From: Shimia litoralis
GTDB lineage: Bacteria; Pseudomonadota; Alphaproteobacteria; Rhodobacterales; Rhodobacteraceae
Length of the DNA: 64,000 nt
Assembly (NCBI RefSeq): GCF_005518135.1
Contig: NZ_SULI01000004.1
Span: 124,001 to 188,000, forward strand
Direction of reading: 5' to 3'
Position numbers and translations under genes: made by a program
Shown: positions 28,468 through 38,386 of the stretch, piece after piece
How the letters are laid out: each line of letters begins with the position of its first letter
Position numbering within the stretch: position 1 is the stretch's first letter
The notes under the pieces: model-generated
What the model saw: only the letters and a program-made list of their open reading frames with translations
What the model was told of the DNA's origin: nothing
The model's database searches: none

Positions 28468-29679
28468 TTAGAAGTTCACGATTGCCTGGATAACAATCGC
28501 GTTGGCGATATCGACAAAAAAGGCCGAAACCAAGGGCAAAACGACAAAAGCGATGGGCGACGGGCCGTATCTTTTGGTGACAGCCGTCATGTTTGCGATG
28601 GCCGTCGGCGTCGCGCCAAGTGCAAATCCCCCGAAACCAGCAGCCAGAACCGCAGCACGATACCCGCGCCCCAACATGGGAAACAGCACATACACGACAA
28701 ACAGCACCGCAAAAAGAGTTTGCGCCGCCAGTGTGGCCACGATTGGCAAGCCAAGCCCGCTCAATGTCGTGAAATCAAGTGTCATCAAAGAAATGGCCAA
28801 GAACGCCCCCAAAGTGAAATCCGAGATCACGGCCAACGACGGAGTGCGTGAGATTTGTGACGCCTTGGGAAACAGCAAAGGCTGAAGATTCCCCAAAACG
28901 ATCCCCACCAACAAACATGGCACAAACAGAGGCAGCTTGAGACCCGCGTCCGAAATCACATCGTGCAGGATATATCCAAAAATCACCGAGAAATTTAGCG
29001 CCAACATCACCTTCATCAGGCTGATGTGCGTGATGGGGCTTTGGTGCCCTTCTTTTTCAAAAGGCAGGCCAACCGAATGGGCTTCGTCAGGGCGGCTGGG
29101 ACTCAAGCCGTCCCGTTCGATCAGAAACTTGGCCACAGGCCCCCCGATCAGCGCCGCTACAATCAAACCAATCGTCGCCACGGCGATGCCGAGTTCAGGT
29201 GCACCCGTCAAGCCAGAGACCTCTGCCACATCCGGCGCCCAAGCGATGGCGGTACCGTGCCCTCCGATGAGGGCCGCAGATCCAAACAGAACACCGGTTT
29301 GCATCGGAAAATCAAAGGCCATCGCGGCAGCGACGCCAATCACGTTCTGGCAGACAATGGTGATCAATGTCAGAACCAGCAGAATGACAAGAGGTTTTCC
29401 CCCTGCAACAAGATCAGACAAGCGCGCATTCAATCCAATCGACGCGAAAAACAACACAAGAAACATATCACGTGACGCCATCGAGAATTCGAGCTGAACG
29501 TTCATCACCATGCCGTACAGCCCAAAAAAGGCCGCTGCCAACAAACCGCCGGTCACCGGTTCGGGGATATTGAACTCGCGCAAAATTGCGATCCTGCGCG
29601 TCAGGCGTGCCCCCAACAAAAACACTGCAAACCCAAGCGTCGCTGTCAAAAAGTCGGGTATAAGAACCTGAGTCGGCAC
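28468..29679 (-). CDS. gltS: Sodium/glutamate symporter
   Basis: GltS takes up glutamate with Na+ through the inner membrane. The product is 403 residues with ten or more hydrophobic helices and the family motifs LREFNIPEPVTGG, GGHGTAIAWAP and GFALGATPTAIANM, the re-entrant loop positions. The GTG at 29679 is the likely start: it stands four bases after the preceding gene's stop, has AGGAG seven bases upstream and begins at the family N-terminus PTQVLIPDFLTATLG. An upstream reading of the frame would overlap the preceding gene. Its position among glycyl-tRNA synthetase genes has no obvious functional logic. Confidence 0.9.
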   Translation of the reverse strand: MPTQVLIPDFLTATLGFAVFLLGARLTRRIAILREFNIPEPVTGGLLAAAFFGLYGMVMNVQLEFSMASRDMFLVLFFASIGLNARLSDLVAGGKPLVILLVLTLITIVCQNVIGVAAAMAFDFPMQTGVLFGSAALIGGHGTAIAWAPDVAEVSGLTGAPELGIAVATIGLIVAALIGGPVAKFLIERDGLSPSRPDEAHSVGLPFEKEGHQSPITHISLMKVMLALNFSVIFGYILHDVISDAGLKLPLFVPCLLVGIVLGNLQPLLFPKASQISRTPSLAVISDFTLGAFLAISLMTLDFTTLSGLGLPIVATLAAQTLFAVLFVVYVLFPMLGRGYRAAVLAAGFGGFALGATPTAIANMTAVTKRYGPSPIAFVVLPLVSAFFVDIANAIVIQAIVNF

Positions 29680-29683
29680 AGGG

Positions 29684-30208
29684 TTACTCCTGAGGCAGCG
29701 GCGGGCAGAAATCTGGTACAGGTTTTCCATCAAATACCTGTTCACCGCATTTGTTGATTTGATGCCAGACAAAGCCGCGACCATCTTCCATCACGGCCAC
29801 CACACGATCAATCCCGTATTCGATATTTTTGGTGCCCAAGAAAGCCAAGGCAGACCCGTTTTCAAGCGCTGCACCAATTTCTTTGGAGTCAAAACAATCG
29901 AACCAGCCCGGTGCATTCAGCGGCTCGGCGCGATCATAGGCTTCGTAGGTTTCGGTCAGCATGGGCTGAGACATCGTCGTCGTAAAACACGCACGATAGC
30001 GGATAGGCGACGATGAGGCGTCGATCGCCTCAAAATCATTGTACAAAATTGGATCAGGTGCGCCTGTCACCATCAACGTCATTTCAACGTCATTGGTGCC
30101 ACTGACTTTGACGGGTTCATAAAACGCGTACACCTGAAGATAATAAATCGCCACACCGGCAATAAGAGCAGACAAGACAATGACCCCCGCAAGGATTTTA
30201 CCAACCAT
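29684..30208 (-). CDS. Membrane-anchored protein of DUF6446 type, unknown function
   Basis: This 174-residue protein has one N-terminal hydrophobic helix (ILAGVIVLSALIAGVAIYYL) acting as a signal anchor, and a periplasmic domain with four Cys (RYRACF, WFDCFD, NKCGEQ, DFCPPL) that could form two disulfides. From the neighbourhood between glyQ and glyS I believe it is the Rhodobacterales-specific DUF6446 family, but I recall that rather than having checked it. Function is unknown. Conserved position suggests cotranscription rather than shared function with the tRNA synthetase. Confidence 0.75.
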   Translation of the reverse strand: MVGKILAGVIVLSALIAGVAIYYLQVYAFYEPVKVSGTNDVEMTLMVTGAPDPILYNDFEAIDASSSPIRYRACFTTTMSQPMLTETYEAYDRAEPLNAPGWFDCFDSKEIGAALENGSALAFLGTKNIEYGIDRVVAVMEDGRGFVWHQINKCGEQVFDGKPVPDFCPPLPQE

Positions 30209-30232
30209 GAGACTTCTCCTTAGAGCGTTGGA

Positions 30233-30904
30233 TCAAATCCAATTCAAATTTACCTTGCGCATCGGATAAGCTTTGGCGATCCGAGCTTTGAGCGCCTTGA
30301 AGCGCGGACGCAGCGCTTTGAACTTACGCTCGTGGGTTTCCACAACGGTACAACGGATCGGATCAAACAGATTTTCGGTTTCCATTTCTTCCAAAATCTC
30401 TAGCTCGGCGCCTTCGATATCCATCTTGAGAAACGCGATTTCACCGTGTTGGTCGATCATGTCCTGCAAATAGGAAATAAAGTTGATCTGCTCGACATCA
30501 ATGGTCGTGTCTTCATTGATCGAACGGCCACCGGAAACCACCGTACTTTTGACAGACCCGAAATTCGGATTATCGTCAAAATTGTCGGCTCTCATGAGTT
30601 GAACCGTGCCTTTTTTCACGCCCACTGCCGCATTATGCAGCGTGACATTTGGCGTATCGGCAAATTTCTTGGTGAGCTTACCAAACGCATATGGATCAGG
30701 CTCAAAACAATGCACTGTGGCACCTGTCGCAGCCAACGGCTCCGTCACAACACCCACATTTGCCCCGCAATCGATCACAAAGTCACCGGGGCGCAGCATG
30801 GCGGTAATGCCGGTCAGCATGCCGTAAGCTTCGCTCACGCGCATATTGCGGTCATGGCGACGCTTGAATTTCTCGAGCTGTTCTTCTGCGGTCAACTTAC
30901 TCAT
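30233..30904 (-). CDS. FkbM-family SAM-dependent methyltransferase
   Basis: This 223-residue enzyme has the SAM-binding motif [17 protein letters not shown] near residue 43, an acidic ribose loop [12 protein letters not shown] near 66 and the FkbM core [16 protein letters not shown] near 160. FkbM enzymes O-methylate sugars or natural products and sometimes modify surface polysaccharide. The ATG overlaps the glyQ stop by four bases (ATGA), so its translation is coupled to the synthetase subunit. The substrate is unknown. Confidence 0.85.
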   Translation of the reverse strand: MSKLTAEEQLEKFKRRHDRNMRVSEAYGMLTGITAMLRPGDFVIDCGANVGVVTEPLAATGATVHCFEPDPYAFGKLTKKFADTPNVTLHNAAVGVKKGTVQLMRADNFDDNPNFGSVKSTVVSGGRSINEDTTIDVEQINFISYLQDMIDQHGEIAFLKMDIEGAELEILEEMETENLFDPIRCTVVETHERKFKALRPRFKALKARIAKAYPMRKVNLNWI

Positions 30905-31830
30905 GCTGCATATCCACCCGCCGACGTCAGCACAAACGCATCCGCGCATTGCTTGGCCAGCGCCCGTACGCGCCCGATATACGCCTGACGTTCCGTGACA
31001 GAAATCACCCCGCGCGCATCCAACAGGTTGAACAGATGAGACGCCTTGATGCATTGATCATAGGCCGGATGCACCATGATGATGCGCTTGCCCGTCTTTG
31101 GGTCGATGTGATCTTGGGCCAGTATCTTGCCGCATTCGGCCTCGGCCTCTTCGAATTGTTTGAGCAACACATCGGTGTTGGCAACGTCAAAGTTCCAGCG
31201 CGAATATTCTTGCTCGGTCTGTTTGAAAACATCCCCATACGTCAATGCAATAGGTGTCTGTGGATCATTGTAGGGCATGTCCATCACGTGATCGACGCCC
31301 AGCACATACATCGCCAGACGCTCCAAGCCATAGGTCAGCTCGCCCGAAACTGGATGGCAATCATGGCCGCCGACCTGTTGGAAATAGGTAAACTGGCTGA
31401 CTTCCATGCCGTCGCACCAGACCTCCCAGCCCAAGCCCCATGCGCCCAAAGTTGGCGATTCCCAATCGTCTTCGACGAAACGGATGTCATGCAGATCCAT
31501 ATCGATGCCAATGGCCTCGAGCGATCCCAGATACAATTCCTGCAAGTTTGGCGGGCTGGGTTTGATCAGCACCTGATATTGATAATAATGCTGCAACCGG
31601 TTGGGGTTCTCGCCATAGCGACCATCAGTCGGGCGGCGCGATGGCTGAACATAGGCCGCGGCCCACGAGTTTGTGCCAAGGCTTCGCAAAGTGGTCGCCG
31701 GATGGAACGTGCCTGCACCGACTTCCATGTCATACGGCTGAAGCACTGCACAGCCCTTCTCGGCCCAGTAATTCTGGAGTCGCAAGATGATTTCTTGAAA
31801 ACTGCGTGGTTTGCTGTCGGTACTTGCCAT
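30901..31830 (-). CDS. glyQ: Glycine-tRNA ligase alpha subunit
   Basis: GlyQ is the catalytic class II subunit that activates glycine and loads tRNA-Gly. The 309-residue product shows [18 protein letters not shown] and [15 protein letters not shown] at the N-terminus, [19 protein letters not shown] (motif 2 region) near residue 80 and [18 protein letters not shown] (motif 3) near 160-180. It heads the run glyQ, fkbM, DUF6446-like, gltS, glyS, ppdK. The C-terminus overlaps the methyltransferase start. Confidence 0.97.
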   Translation of the reverse strand: MASTDSKPRSFQEIILRLQNYWAEKGCAVLQPYDMEVGAGTFHPATTLRSLGTNSWAAAYVQPSRRPTDGRYGENPNRLQHYYQYQVLIKPSPPNLQELYLGSLEAIGIDMDLHDIRFVEDDWESPTLGAWGLGWEVWCDGMEVSQFTYFQQVGGHDCHPVSGELTYGLERLAMYVLGVDHVMDMPYNDPQTPIALTYGDVFKQTEQEYSRWNFDVANTDVLLKQFEEAEAECGKILAQDHIDPKTGKRIIMVHPAYDQCIKASHLFNLLDARGVISVTERQAYIGRVRALAKQCADAFVLTSAGGYAA

Positions 31831-31982
31831 GGTCCTGCCCCTTGGAAAACGCGTTTTTTACCTATGCGCAACACAGCACGGGGTCAATTGCACCAAAGCG
31901 CAAAATAAGGGTGCATGTGCCGACGGATTTGTTAAAGATGGCCAATAATGCCAATTCCAGACCTTTTGAGGCCTATTCTGCT

Positions 31983-33731
31983 ATGCTCCGCGTACTTCTT
32001 TCAATTTGTTTCTCTTTCTTCGTGGCTGTGCAAGCCGCGTTCTCGCAAACTTCAGACACCGACATTGCGTGGGTGCAGGTCGAGGCGCAGCCAAGCCTGA
32101 CAATTGCGACACAGCGTGCTCAGCTCTATGCACAAGACCTTCAGGATGTGAATGGTTTTGATCTGGGCAGCGGATGGTACGCCATTGCGCTTGGGCCATA
32201 CCGGCGCGTCGACGCCGAAGAAGTGCTGAACGTGTATCGCAACGAAGGTCTGATTCCACGGGATGCTTTTGTCGCGCAAACATCGGCATTTCGCCGCCAG
32301 TTCTGGCCCGTCGGTGCAAATGTTCTGGGCACAACCGAAACCGCGACACCGCAAGACACGGCGTCAGCCTCGGTCGTTCCTGCCCCTGAACCAGAGATCA
32401 AACAGGTTGACGAGACGCCACGCCAAGCCCGCGCCAGCGAAGCAGCCCTAACCAAAGCAGAACGCAAAGAGCTGCAAAGCTGGTTAAAATGGGCTGGGTA
32501 TTACACCTCGGCAATTGACGGTGCATTCGGCCGTGGAACGCGGGCGTCAATGTCACGTTGGCAAGCCGATAATGGATGGGACGCCACGGGCGTGATGACA
32601 ACGCTTCAACGCGAAGAATTGCGCGATCAGTATTTCGCGGTTCTCAAGGGCATGGATTTGCGCACTGTCACCAATGCCGACGCCGGCATTGAAATGCAAA
32701 TCCCGATGGGTGTGGTCCGCGAAACAGCAACCGAGTTTCCATTTGTCCGATTTGAAGCATCCGGTGACAATCCTGCCAAAGTCTTGATGATTTCTCAGGG
32801 CGGGGACCAAAGCACGCTCTTTGGATTATACGACATCATGCAGACGCTGGAAATCGTCCCGCTTGAAGGCGAACGGTCACGCAAGAAAGACAGCTTTGTG
32901 CTTACCGGGCGCAATGGCAAGATCATTTCCCATACCGAGGTCTCCTTGAAAAACGGCGAGATCAAAGGGTTTACACTTGTATGGCCGATCGGCGACGAAG
33001 AACGCCGCACACGCATCCTTGGTGAAATGCAGGCAACGTTCTCGCGCGTTGACGGCGTTCTTGATCCTGCGGCCGGCAGCAATGACGCCCAAAGCATTGA
33101 TCTGCTTGCAGGTCTGAACCTGCGCAAACCCAAGATGTCGCGTTCCGGATTTTTTGTGGATAACAACGGCGTCGTTGTGACAACCGCGCAAGCCGTACAG
33201 AGCTGCACCAAGGTCACACTGGACAATGACTATGAAGCGACGGTGGTCGGGATCGATGATCGGCTTGGCGTCGCTGTGCTGCGTCCGGTTGACGGTCTCT
33301 CACCGATGGCAGTCGCAACCTTGCGTGATGGCGATGCTCGCCTGCAATCCGATGTGGCTGTATCAGGATATTCTTACGAGGGTATCCTCGGGGCACCAAC
33401 GTTGACCTTTGGGACGCTTGCAGACGTAAAAGGCCTTGCAGGAGACACCGCATTCAAACGCTTGGCCCTAACTGCGTTGCCAGGCGATGTGGGAGGACCA
33501 GTATTTGATAGCGAAGGCACCGTATTGGGTTTGTTGTTGCCCAAAACCCAAGCCAACGGTCAGCAGCTTCCATCGGACGTCAGCTTTGCGGTGGGCGCAG
33601 ACACATTGCGCACCCTGCTGGATCAGTCCGGTGTAAGTGCGACCTCGGGAACTGGGAACGGCACGCTGGCGGCTGAGAATATCACACGGCTTGCGGCCGA
33701 CATGACAGTCTTGGTAAGTTGCTGGAACTAA
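31983..33731 (+). CDS. Secreted trypsin-fold protein with peptidoglycan-binding domain; catalytic triad absent
   Basis: This 582-residue exported protein has a signal peptide to about residue 21, a SPOR-like segment near 28-110, a peptidoglycan-binding domain near 162-208 (LQSWLKWAGYYTSAIDGAFG) and a C-terminal S1/HtrA-like domain from about 385. All three catalytic positions are changed: the His site reads TTAQAV (Gln403), the Asp site RLGVAVL (Gly429) and the Ser site GDVGGPVFD (Val503). I therefore expect a wall-bound binding or scaffold protein and no protease activity. The ATG at 31983 is chosen for the signal peptide and a GAGG site; ATG 31938 is an alternative. Confidence 0.82.
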   Translation: MLRVLLSICFSFFVAVQAAFSQTSDTDIAWVQVEAQPSLTIATQRAQLYAQDLQDVNGFDLGSGWYAIALGPYRRVDAEEVLNVYRNEGLIPRDAFVAQTSAFRRQFWPVGANVLGTTETATPQDTASASVVPAPEPEIKQVDETPRQARASEAALTKAERKELQSWLKWAGYYTSAIDGAFGRGTRASMSRWQADNGWDATGVMTTLQREELRDQYFAVLKGMDLRTVTNADAGIEMQIPMGVVRETATEFPFVRFEASGDNPAKVLMISQGGDQSTLFGLYDIMQTLEIVPLEGERSRKKDSFVLTGRNGKIISHTEVSLKNGEIKGFTLVWPIGDEERRTRILGEMQATFSRVDGVLDPAAGSNDAQSIDLLAGLNLRKPKMSRSGFFVDNNGVVVTTAQAVQSCTKVTLDNDYEATVVGIDDRLGVAVLRPVDGLSPMAVATLRDGDARLQSDVAVSGYSYEGILGAPTLTFGTLADVKGLAGDTAFKRLALTALPGDVGGPVFDSEGTVLGLLLPKTQANGQQLPSDVSFAVGADTLRTLLDQSGVSATSGTGNGTLAAENITRLAADMTVLVSCWN

Positions 33732-33751
33732 AACCTTAGTTTGACAAATAC

Positions 33752-33786
33752 AGCAAAGGCCGGGGCATCGAGCCCCGGCCTTTGCT
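33752..33786. terminator. Strong bidirectional terminator
   Basis: A fifteen-base perfect stem (AGCAAAGGCCGGGGC with GCCCCGGCCTTTGCT, loop ATCGA) lies between the convergent stops of the trypsin-fold gene and the TPP-dependent decarboxylase. Confidence 0.92.
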
Positions 33787-33812
33787 ATTGGTGCCAGCCG
33801 TCACAGTCCGCA

Positions 33813-35396
33813 CTAGGCGGTTAAGGCAGGCGTCATACGGATCAGAGTTGGTCGATCTGCCTGAAGTGCATCAAGGACCGCCTGCTGTAACTCTGCAAGT
33901 GTCTCGGGTTCGCATGCCAACGCCCCATACGCCTCTGCAAGCTTGCAAAAATCAGGATTCATCGCAACGACCGCATTTGGTGCGATCTGGCTGTTGACCA
34001 TGCTGTCTTCGATTTCTTTCAGCTTCCCGTTATCCCACAGCAATATTGGCAGGGAGAGACCCAGCTCCACCGCTGTGCCGAGTTCCTGAATGGTATACTG
34101 AAACCCATAGTCCCCTGCGATACAAACGGTAGGAGCCTTGCCACGCGCAACCGCTCCTCCAATGGCCGCAGGAAGGCCATACCCAAGTGTGCCAAACCCG
34201 TAAGGGTGATGCCAATGGCCTGGGTGTGGCAAATCCCAGACCTCCGTTGCGGCATAGGCAAACTGGGTCATGTCGCTATAGATCATGGTATCAGCAGGCA
34301 TCACCGCCCGCAGCGCATCCACGATGGGCACGATTCCCGGACGCTCCGCGTCAACTTCGGCTTTCCAATGCGCCCGTGTCTGTGCCACGGTTTCCGGTCG
34401 CCAAGCGCTTGTGGATTTGGCAGCGAGCAGTGGCACAAGAGAGTCGATTGCGTTTTGTGCATCCGCATGGACGCCCAACGTTGTTTGAACGCAATTGGAC
34501 AGAACAGACGGGTCGATATCAATCCGGATCATCGTACCAGTGTGACCAAGGTCGGTCCGCCATAGATCGACCTCGCTCAACTCTGTTCCCACCGCCAAAA
34601 CCACATCAGCTTGCGCAATGACCTCGGCCGAACTTGGCCGCGCAAGGTAGGTCCCGAAATGTAATGGGTCCTCGGAGGAAATGACGCCTCGCCCTGCATA
34701 GGTCGCAAACGAGGCCGCTTTGAGGGTCCGCGTCAGCTGGCGCAAGCCATCCATGGCTTGGATGGCCCCACCCCCAACGACGACCATCGGCTGTGTGGCA
34801 GCGTTCAGGATATCCGCCACCTGCGACATATCCAACTGCGCACGGGTGCGTTGCACCGGATGTGCGGGCACGCGCTTGGGCGCTGGTGCCACCCCGCCCA
34901 AGACGTCAATTCCAACCTGAATGTGTTTCGGCCTTGGGCGCATGGTCGCAAACTCGGTCAATGCGCGGTCAACCAGTTCATACGCCGCTTCTGGCGATCG
35001 GGCTTCCTGACTCCAGTCGCACACGGTATCTGCCGCGCCACTCTGATCCAACATCTGGTGCAACTGCCCCTTGCGGGCTGCGGTTTCATCCAGACAGGAT
35101 GACAAGGTCAACACCGATACAGAATCGGAATACGCCTGACCCAGAGCTGTCATGATATTGCAAAGACCCGGTCCCGTAATAACATAGGCCACGCCCACGC
35201 GGCCCGTGGCCCGCGCATACCCATCGGCCATAAAGCCGGCCCCCTGTTCATGCCGCGCCAAGACATGCGTAATGCCCGCTTCTTCAATGCCACGATACAT
35301 TTCAACGTTATGCACGCCGGGTATTCCGAAAATCGTATCTACACCCCGCGCTTTCAGCATATGCGAGATTTGTGCACCCAAAGGTCTATGTGTCAT
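33813..35396 (-). CDS. TPP-dependent decarboxylase, 5-guanidino-2-oxopentanoate decarboxylase-like
   Basis: This 527-residue enzyme belongs to the acetolactate synthase/benzoylformate decarboxylase family. The catalytic Glu50 is in ARHEQGAGFMADGYAR. The C-terminal TPP/Mg2+ motif starts GDYGFQYTIQELG near residue 427 and ends LLWDNG near 456. Overall it resembles AruI, which decarboxylates the oxo-acid of arginine in the arginine transaminase pathway. The ATG directly follows the trkH stop with no spacer, and the ribosome site (GGAG) lies in the trkH end, so translation is coupled. No arginine transaminase gene is in the window. Other 2-oxo-acid decarboxylase or synthase activities remain possible. 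Confidence 0.8.
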   Translation of the reverse strand: MTHRPLGAQISHMLKARGVDTIFGIPGVHNVEMYRGIEEAGITHVLARHEQGAGFMADGYARATGRVGVAYVITGPGLCNIMTALGQAYSDSVSVLTLSSCLDETAARKGQLHQMLDQSGAADTVCDWSQEARSPEAAYELVDRALTEFATMRPRPKHIQVGIDVLGGVAPAPKRVPAHPVQRTRAQLDMSQVADILNAATQPMVVVGGGAIQAMDGLRQLTRTLKAASFATYAGRGVISSEDPLHFGTYLARPSSAEVIAQADVVLAVGTELSEVDLWRTDLGHTGTMIRIDIDPSVLSNCVQTTLGVHADAQNAIDSLVPLLAAKSTSAWRPETVAQTRAHWKAEVDAERPGIVPIVDALRAVMPADTMIYSDMTQFAYAATEVWDLPHPGHWHHPYGFGTLGYGLPAAIGGAVARGKAPTVCIAGDYGFQYTIQELGTAVELGLSLPILLWDNGKLKEIEDSMVNSQIAPNAVVAMNPDFCKLAEAYGALACEPETLAELQQAVLDALQADRPTLIRMTPALTA

Positions 35397-36845
35397 TTAT
35401 GCTCTCCAGAACCGCGTTGTCAGAATGGCGTAAACCGCCAATAGCTCGAGGCGCCCGATCAACATCCCCGCGATCAACAGCCACTTGGCCGTGTCATTCA
35501 AAGGCGCAAAGTTACCAGCCGGACCGATGATATCTCCAAGACCCGGACCAATATTCGCAACTGCGGTCGCTGCTCCAGAAACCGCCGTGGTGAAATCCAG
35601 ACCTGTCATACTCAGCAGAACAGCCAAAACCCCCAAAGTCACCGTAAAGAAGACAAAGAACGACATGACCGAACTCAACACATCATCGCTGACACGCCGT
35701 CCATCGTACCGAGGTGTGAAAATGCCCCGAGGCTGCTGAATTTGGCGAATTTGCGCTTTGATGGCAGACACAAGAAGCTGGTACCGAAAAATCTTAACTG
35801 AACACGCTGTCGACCCAGCGCAGCCCCCGATCAGGCCAATGAAAAAGAACACAGACACGATAAAGCTGCCCCAAGTCATGTAATCGACACTGGCATATCC
35901 GGTCCCCGAAATGATCGAGGTGATATTGAACAGGGCTTCGCGGAAAGATTTTTCCCAGTGATGCGGAAAGATCGCGGTCAACACGATTGTGAACACAATG
36001 ACCAAGATCAGAATGGTCATCAGGAAGGCGCGCACTTGCGTGTCTTGCAACAACGGCATCGAGTGTCCATTCAACATCTGCACATATCGCACAAACGGAA
36101 GCGCGGCCAAGATCATGAACAACGATGCCGCATACTCCATAGGGCCACCAAAGGTTCCAAACGATGCATCATAGTTCGAAAACCCACCTGTCGACACTGT
36201 TGTGAGCGCATGCACGATAGCATCAAACGGCTGCATCCCCAGCACTAGATATGTCGAGGCACATGCCACCGTGAGTGCCACATACACAACCGAAATTTGG
36301 CCAGAAATCTGGGTGGCCCTTGGCAGGATTTTCCCCATGGTATCAAATGCTTCGGAGCGAAAAATCTGCATTCCGCCGACACGCAACTCTGGCAGAAACA
36401 CCATGGCCACCACGATAATCCCGATCCCGCCAAGCCATTGCAGCAACCCCCGCCACAGCAAAAGCCCGCGTGGCAATTCATCCAGCCCGGACAACACCGT
36501 TGATCCCGTGGTCGTCAGACCCGACATGGCCTCAAAAAAGGCGTCCACAAACCGGGCCTCTGTCGCGCCGACCACAAACGGCAGCGCCCCAAAAATCGGC
36601 AACGCGAGCCAAACACCGGTCGTCAGCAAAAAGGTTTGTTGAATGGTCAGCCCTTTGCCCTTGCCAGTTTGGCAGGACAACGCGACGAGCCCGCCGACCA
36701 AGACTGTCAGAATGGCGCTTTCCAGAAAGGCAGACCAGTTTTCACGACCCTCCACCAAATCCAGCCCCATAGGCAAGATCATGGTCAGTCCCAACATCGC
36801 AACCAAAAGGCCGATGACATATCCAACAGGGCGAAGATCTAACAT
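35397..36845 (-). CDS. trkH: TrkH-family potassium uptake protein
   Basis: This 482-residue inner-membrane K+ channel subunit has the fourfold membrane-pore-membrane repeat. Pore-loop selectivity motifs are seen as SGLTTTGSTVL, TVSTGGFSN, ISGTGYASVD and VANIGPGLGD. TrkH normally works with the cytoplasmic NAD-binding regulator TrkA, which is not in the window. The ATG at 36845 is preferred to a TTG twelve codons upstream. The stop abuts the decarboxylase start, which is an unusual partner for a potassium channel. Confidence 0.93.
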   Translation of the reverse strand: MLDLRPVGYVIGLLVAMLGLTMILPMGLDLVEGRENWSAFLESAILTVLVGGLVALSCQTGKGKGLTIQQTFLLTTGVWLALPIFGALPFVVGATEARFVDAFFEAMSGLTTTGSTVLSGLDELPRGLLLWRGLLQWLGGIGIIVVAMVFLPELRVGGMQIFRSEAFDTMGKILPRATQISGQISVVYVALTVACASTYLVLGMQPFDAIVHALTTVSTGGFSNYDASFGTFGGPMEYAASLFMILAALPFVRYVQMLNGHSMPLLQDTQVRAFLMTILILVIVFTIVLTAIFPHHWEKSFREALFNITSIISGTGYASVDYMTWGSFIVSVFFFIGLIGGCAGSTACSVKIFRYQLLVSAIKAQIRQIQQPRGIFTPRYDGRRVSDDVLSSVMSFFVFFTVTLGVLAVLLSMTGLDFTTAVSGAATAVANIGPGLGDIIGPAGNFAPLNDTAKWLLIAGMLIGRLELLAVYAILTTRFWRA

Positions 36846-37043
36846 GCGCAAAGCGTTGGCGTCTGATTGTGCCAGTGTCAAGCCATGTTGCGGCCTGAAG
36901 CCCCCAGATCACCGAGAGGTAAATCGCCATTTTCCAGAATGAAATTCAAGTCCGTTTCAAAAGCCTGTCAAGGCGCCCGTCGGGATGAGAAAATTCCAAG
37001 CCGTCACAGAACAGCATTCGTTTTTGCATCCCGCACATCAACC

Positions 37044-38144
37044 TTAGCCGATGTGAAACAGAGTGTTGAACAGCTTGGGGTCAAGGCTTGACGCGGCAAA
37101 GAATGGGCCATCTGTCAGGATCGACACGGCATCATGGCTGTGCAGGCTTTCTTGGTGGCTCGCAATCACACGGAAATCGCCAACGCGTGGGTTGGCCTTG
37201 AGTTGCTCGCAAAACAGGCGTGCCGCGTCTTCTACAAAGATTGGGTTGGCGGCATTCAGCTCTGCAAAGGCCTGCTCATCCTCGCGCTTAACCATCACCT
37301 GCGTCTCGGTCGGAACCGCCTTGCGTGCCATATCTATGAGGTCTTCAAACCACAAAAGTTCATCTTGGCGCACCTGTACCGAAATACGCGCAACAGATCG
37401 TTGAGAGTGCGGTGTCGCCAGCTGGCCTCGGGACTGTCGGGCGTGCTCGCTTAGCTCCAGGGAACACGGGCACGTCGAAGAATACACATAATCCAAGTGC
37501 ATCACTTTGTGCAGTTCGCCGTTCACCTGCACTTTTTCCAGCGCGATGTCATAATACTGATATCCGGCCAAACCGGACCGCAGCGACGGGATGCGCATGG
37601 GATAGGAAAATCGCATCTGAATGCGCGCATCAAGGCTTTCCAAATCCGTCACGTAATCCGCAAGGGCGGCCTCCATGACCTCAAAACTAAAGGTTTTTTC
37701 CGCATGTTTATAAAACGAGCGCATGATCCGGGACATGTTGATGCCCTTTTTCTCTGCATCCAAACTCACAGTCCCGGTGACGCTGGTTTCAAGCGTCATG
37801 TCCGCGCCATCCCGCGCATGAAAGCGAATGGGCAGGCGGAAATTGGAAATACCCACATGCTGAATCTGCTGTTTTTCCCCCCGGATCAGACTGGCCGGGC
37901 CGTTCTGAAGATCAGGCAGCGACGCGCGATATGCCTCATCCGCCACAAAATCATCAGGATAGGTACGCGTGAGGGCCGGATAGTTGCCCAGTGGTTGATC
38001 AGGAAGCAACCGCGCCACCGCCGGTTCCAGAGCAGCAATTTCCTCTGGAGTGGCTTGCACGGCCCAAGCCCGTAATTTGGCCAGTGCTTCGATAGCATCG
38101 TCCTTACTGGGTTGGGTTTGCGGCTTGTTCGTTTGGATATTCAT
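37044..38144 (-). CDS. folE2: GTP cyclohydrolase FolE2 (type IB)
   Basis: FolE2 opens GTP to dihydroneopterin triphosphate, the first step of folate synthesis, with broader metal tolerance than FolE. The 366-residue product has the family Cys-containing motif YSSTCPCSLELSEHAR near residue 228 and the late ESLHSHDAVS. In many bacteria FolE2 is a zinc-sparing isozyme. I see no clear Zur box in the 242-base upstream region, so regulation is open. It supplies the pathway whose later steps folB and folP lie near 21-22 kb. Confidence 0.95.
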   Translation of the reverse strand: MNIQTNKPQTQPSKDDAIEALAKLRAWAVQATPEEIAALEPAVARLLPDQPLGNYPALTRTYPDDFVADEAYRASLPDLQNGPASLIRGEKQQIQHVGISNFRLPIRFHARDGADMTLETSVTGTVSLDAEKKGINMSRIMRSFYKHAEKTFSFEVMEAALADYVTDLESLDARIQMRFSYPMRIPSLRSGLAGYQYYDIALEKVQVNGELHKVMHLDYVYSSTCPCSLELSEHARQSRGQLATPHSQRSVARISVQVRQDELLWFEDLIDMARKAVPTETQVMVKREDEQAFAELNAANPIFVEDAARLFCEQLKANPRVGDFRVIASHQESLHSHDAVSILTDGPFFAASSLDPKLFNTLFHIG

Positions 38145-38386
38145 AAAGAGCAGCCTTTTGTTCCTATCGCCAAATTAACTTAATACTTCAGAACCGGATT
38201 GCAAACTTCGACCTTTCGTCGGCTCTTTACGCCCTTTTGCCCGAAACCAACACCGTTGCACCCCCAACAACCGCCAAAACGTGCCATCCGAGCGACATCA
38301 CGGCCGTAAATCGTGTGCGTGGGGTCGGCACAATTTTCTGTACCGACCTCGCACGTACGATGACATGGCGTCACGTCCCTGCCCGC

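Noticed and set aside
30949-31908. Plus-strand open frame opposite glyQ
   Set aside because: glyQ has all expected motifs. The antisense frame has no ribosome site or recognisable domain.
38180-38374. Possible 64-codon gene between metZ and folE2 on the minus strand
   Set aside because: It has no ribosome site, an unusual Cys/Gly/Arg composition and no hydrophobic or domain pattern. I treat the 242-base region as non-coding.
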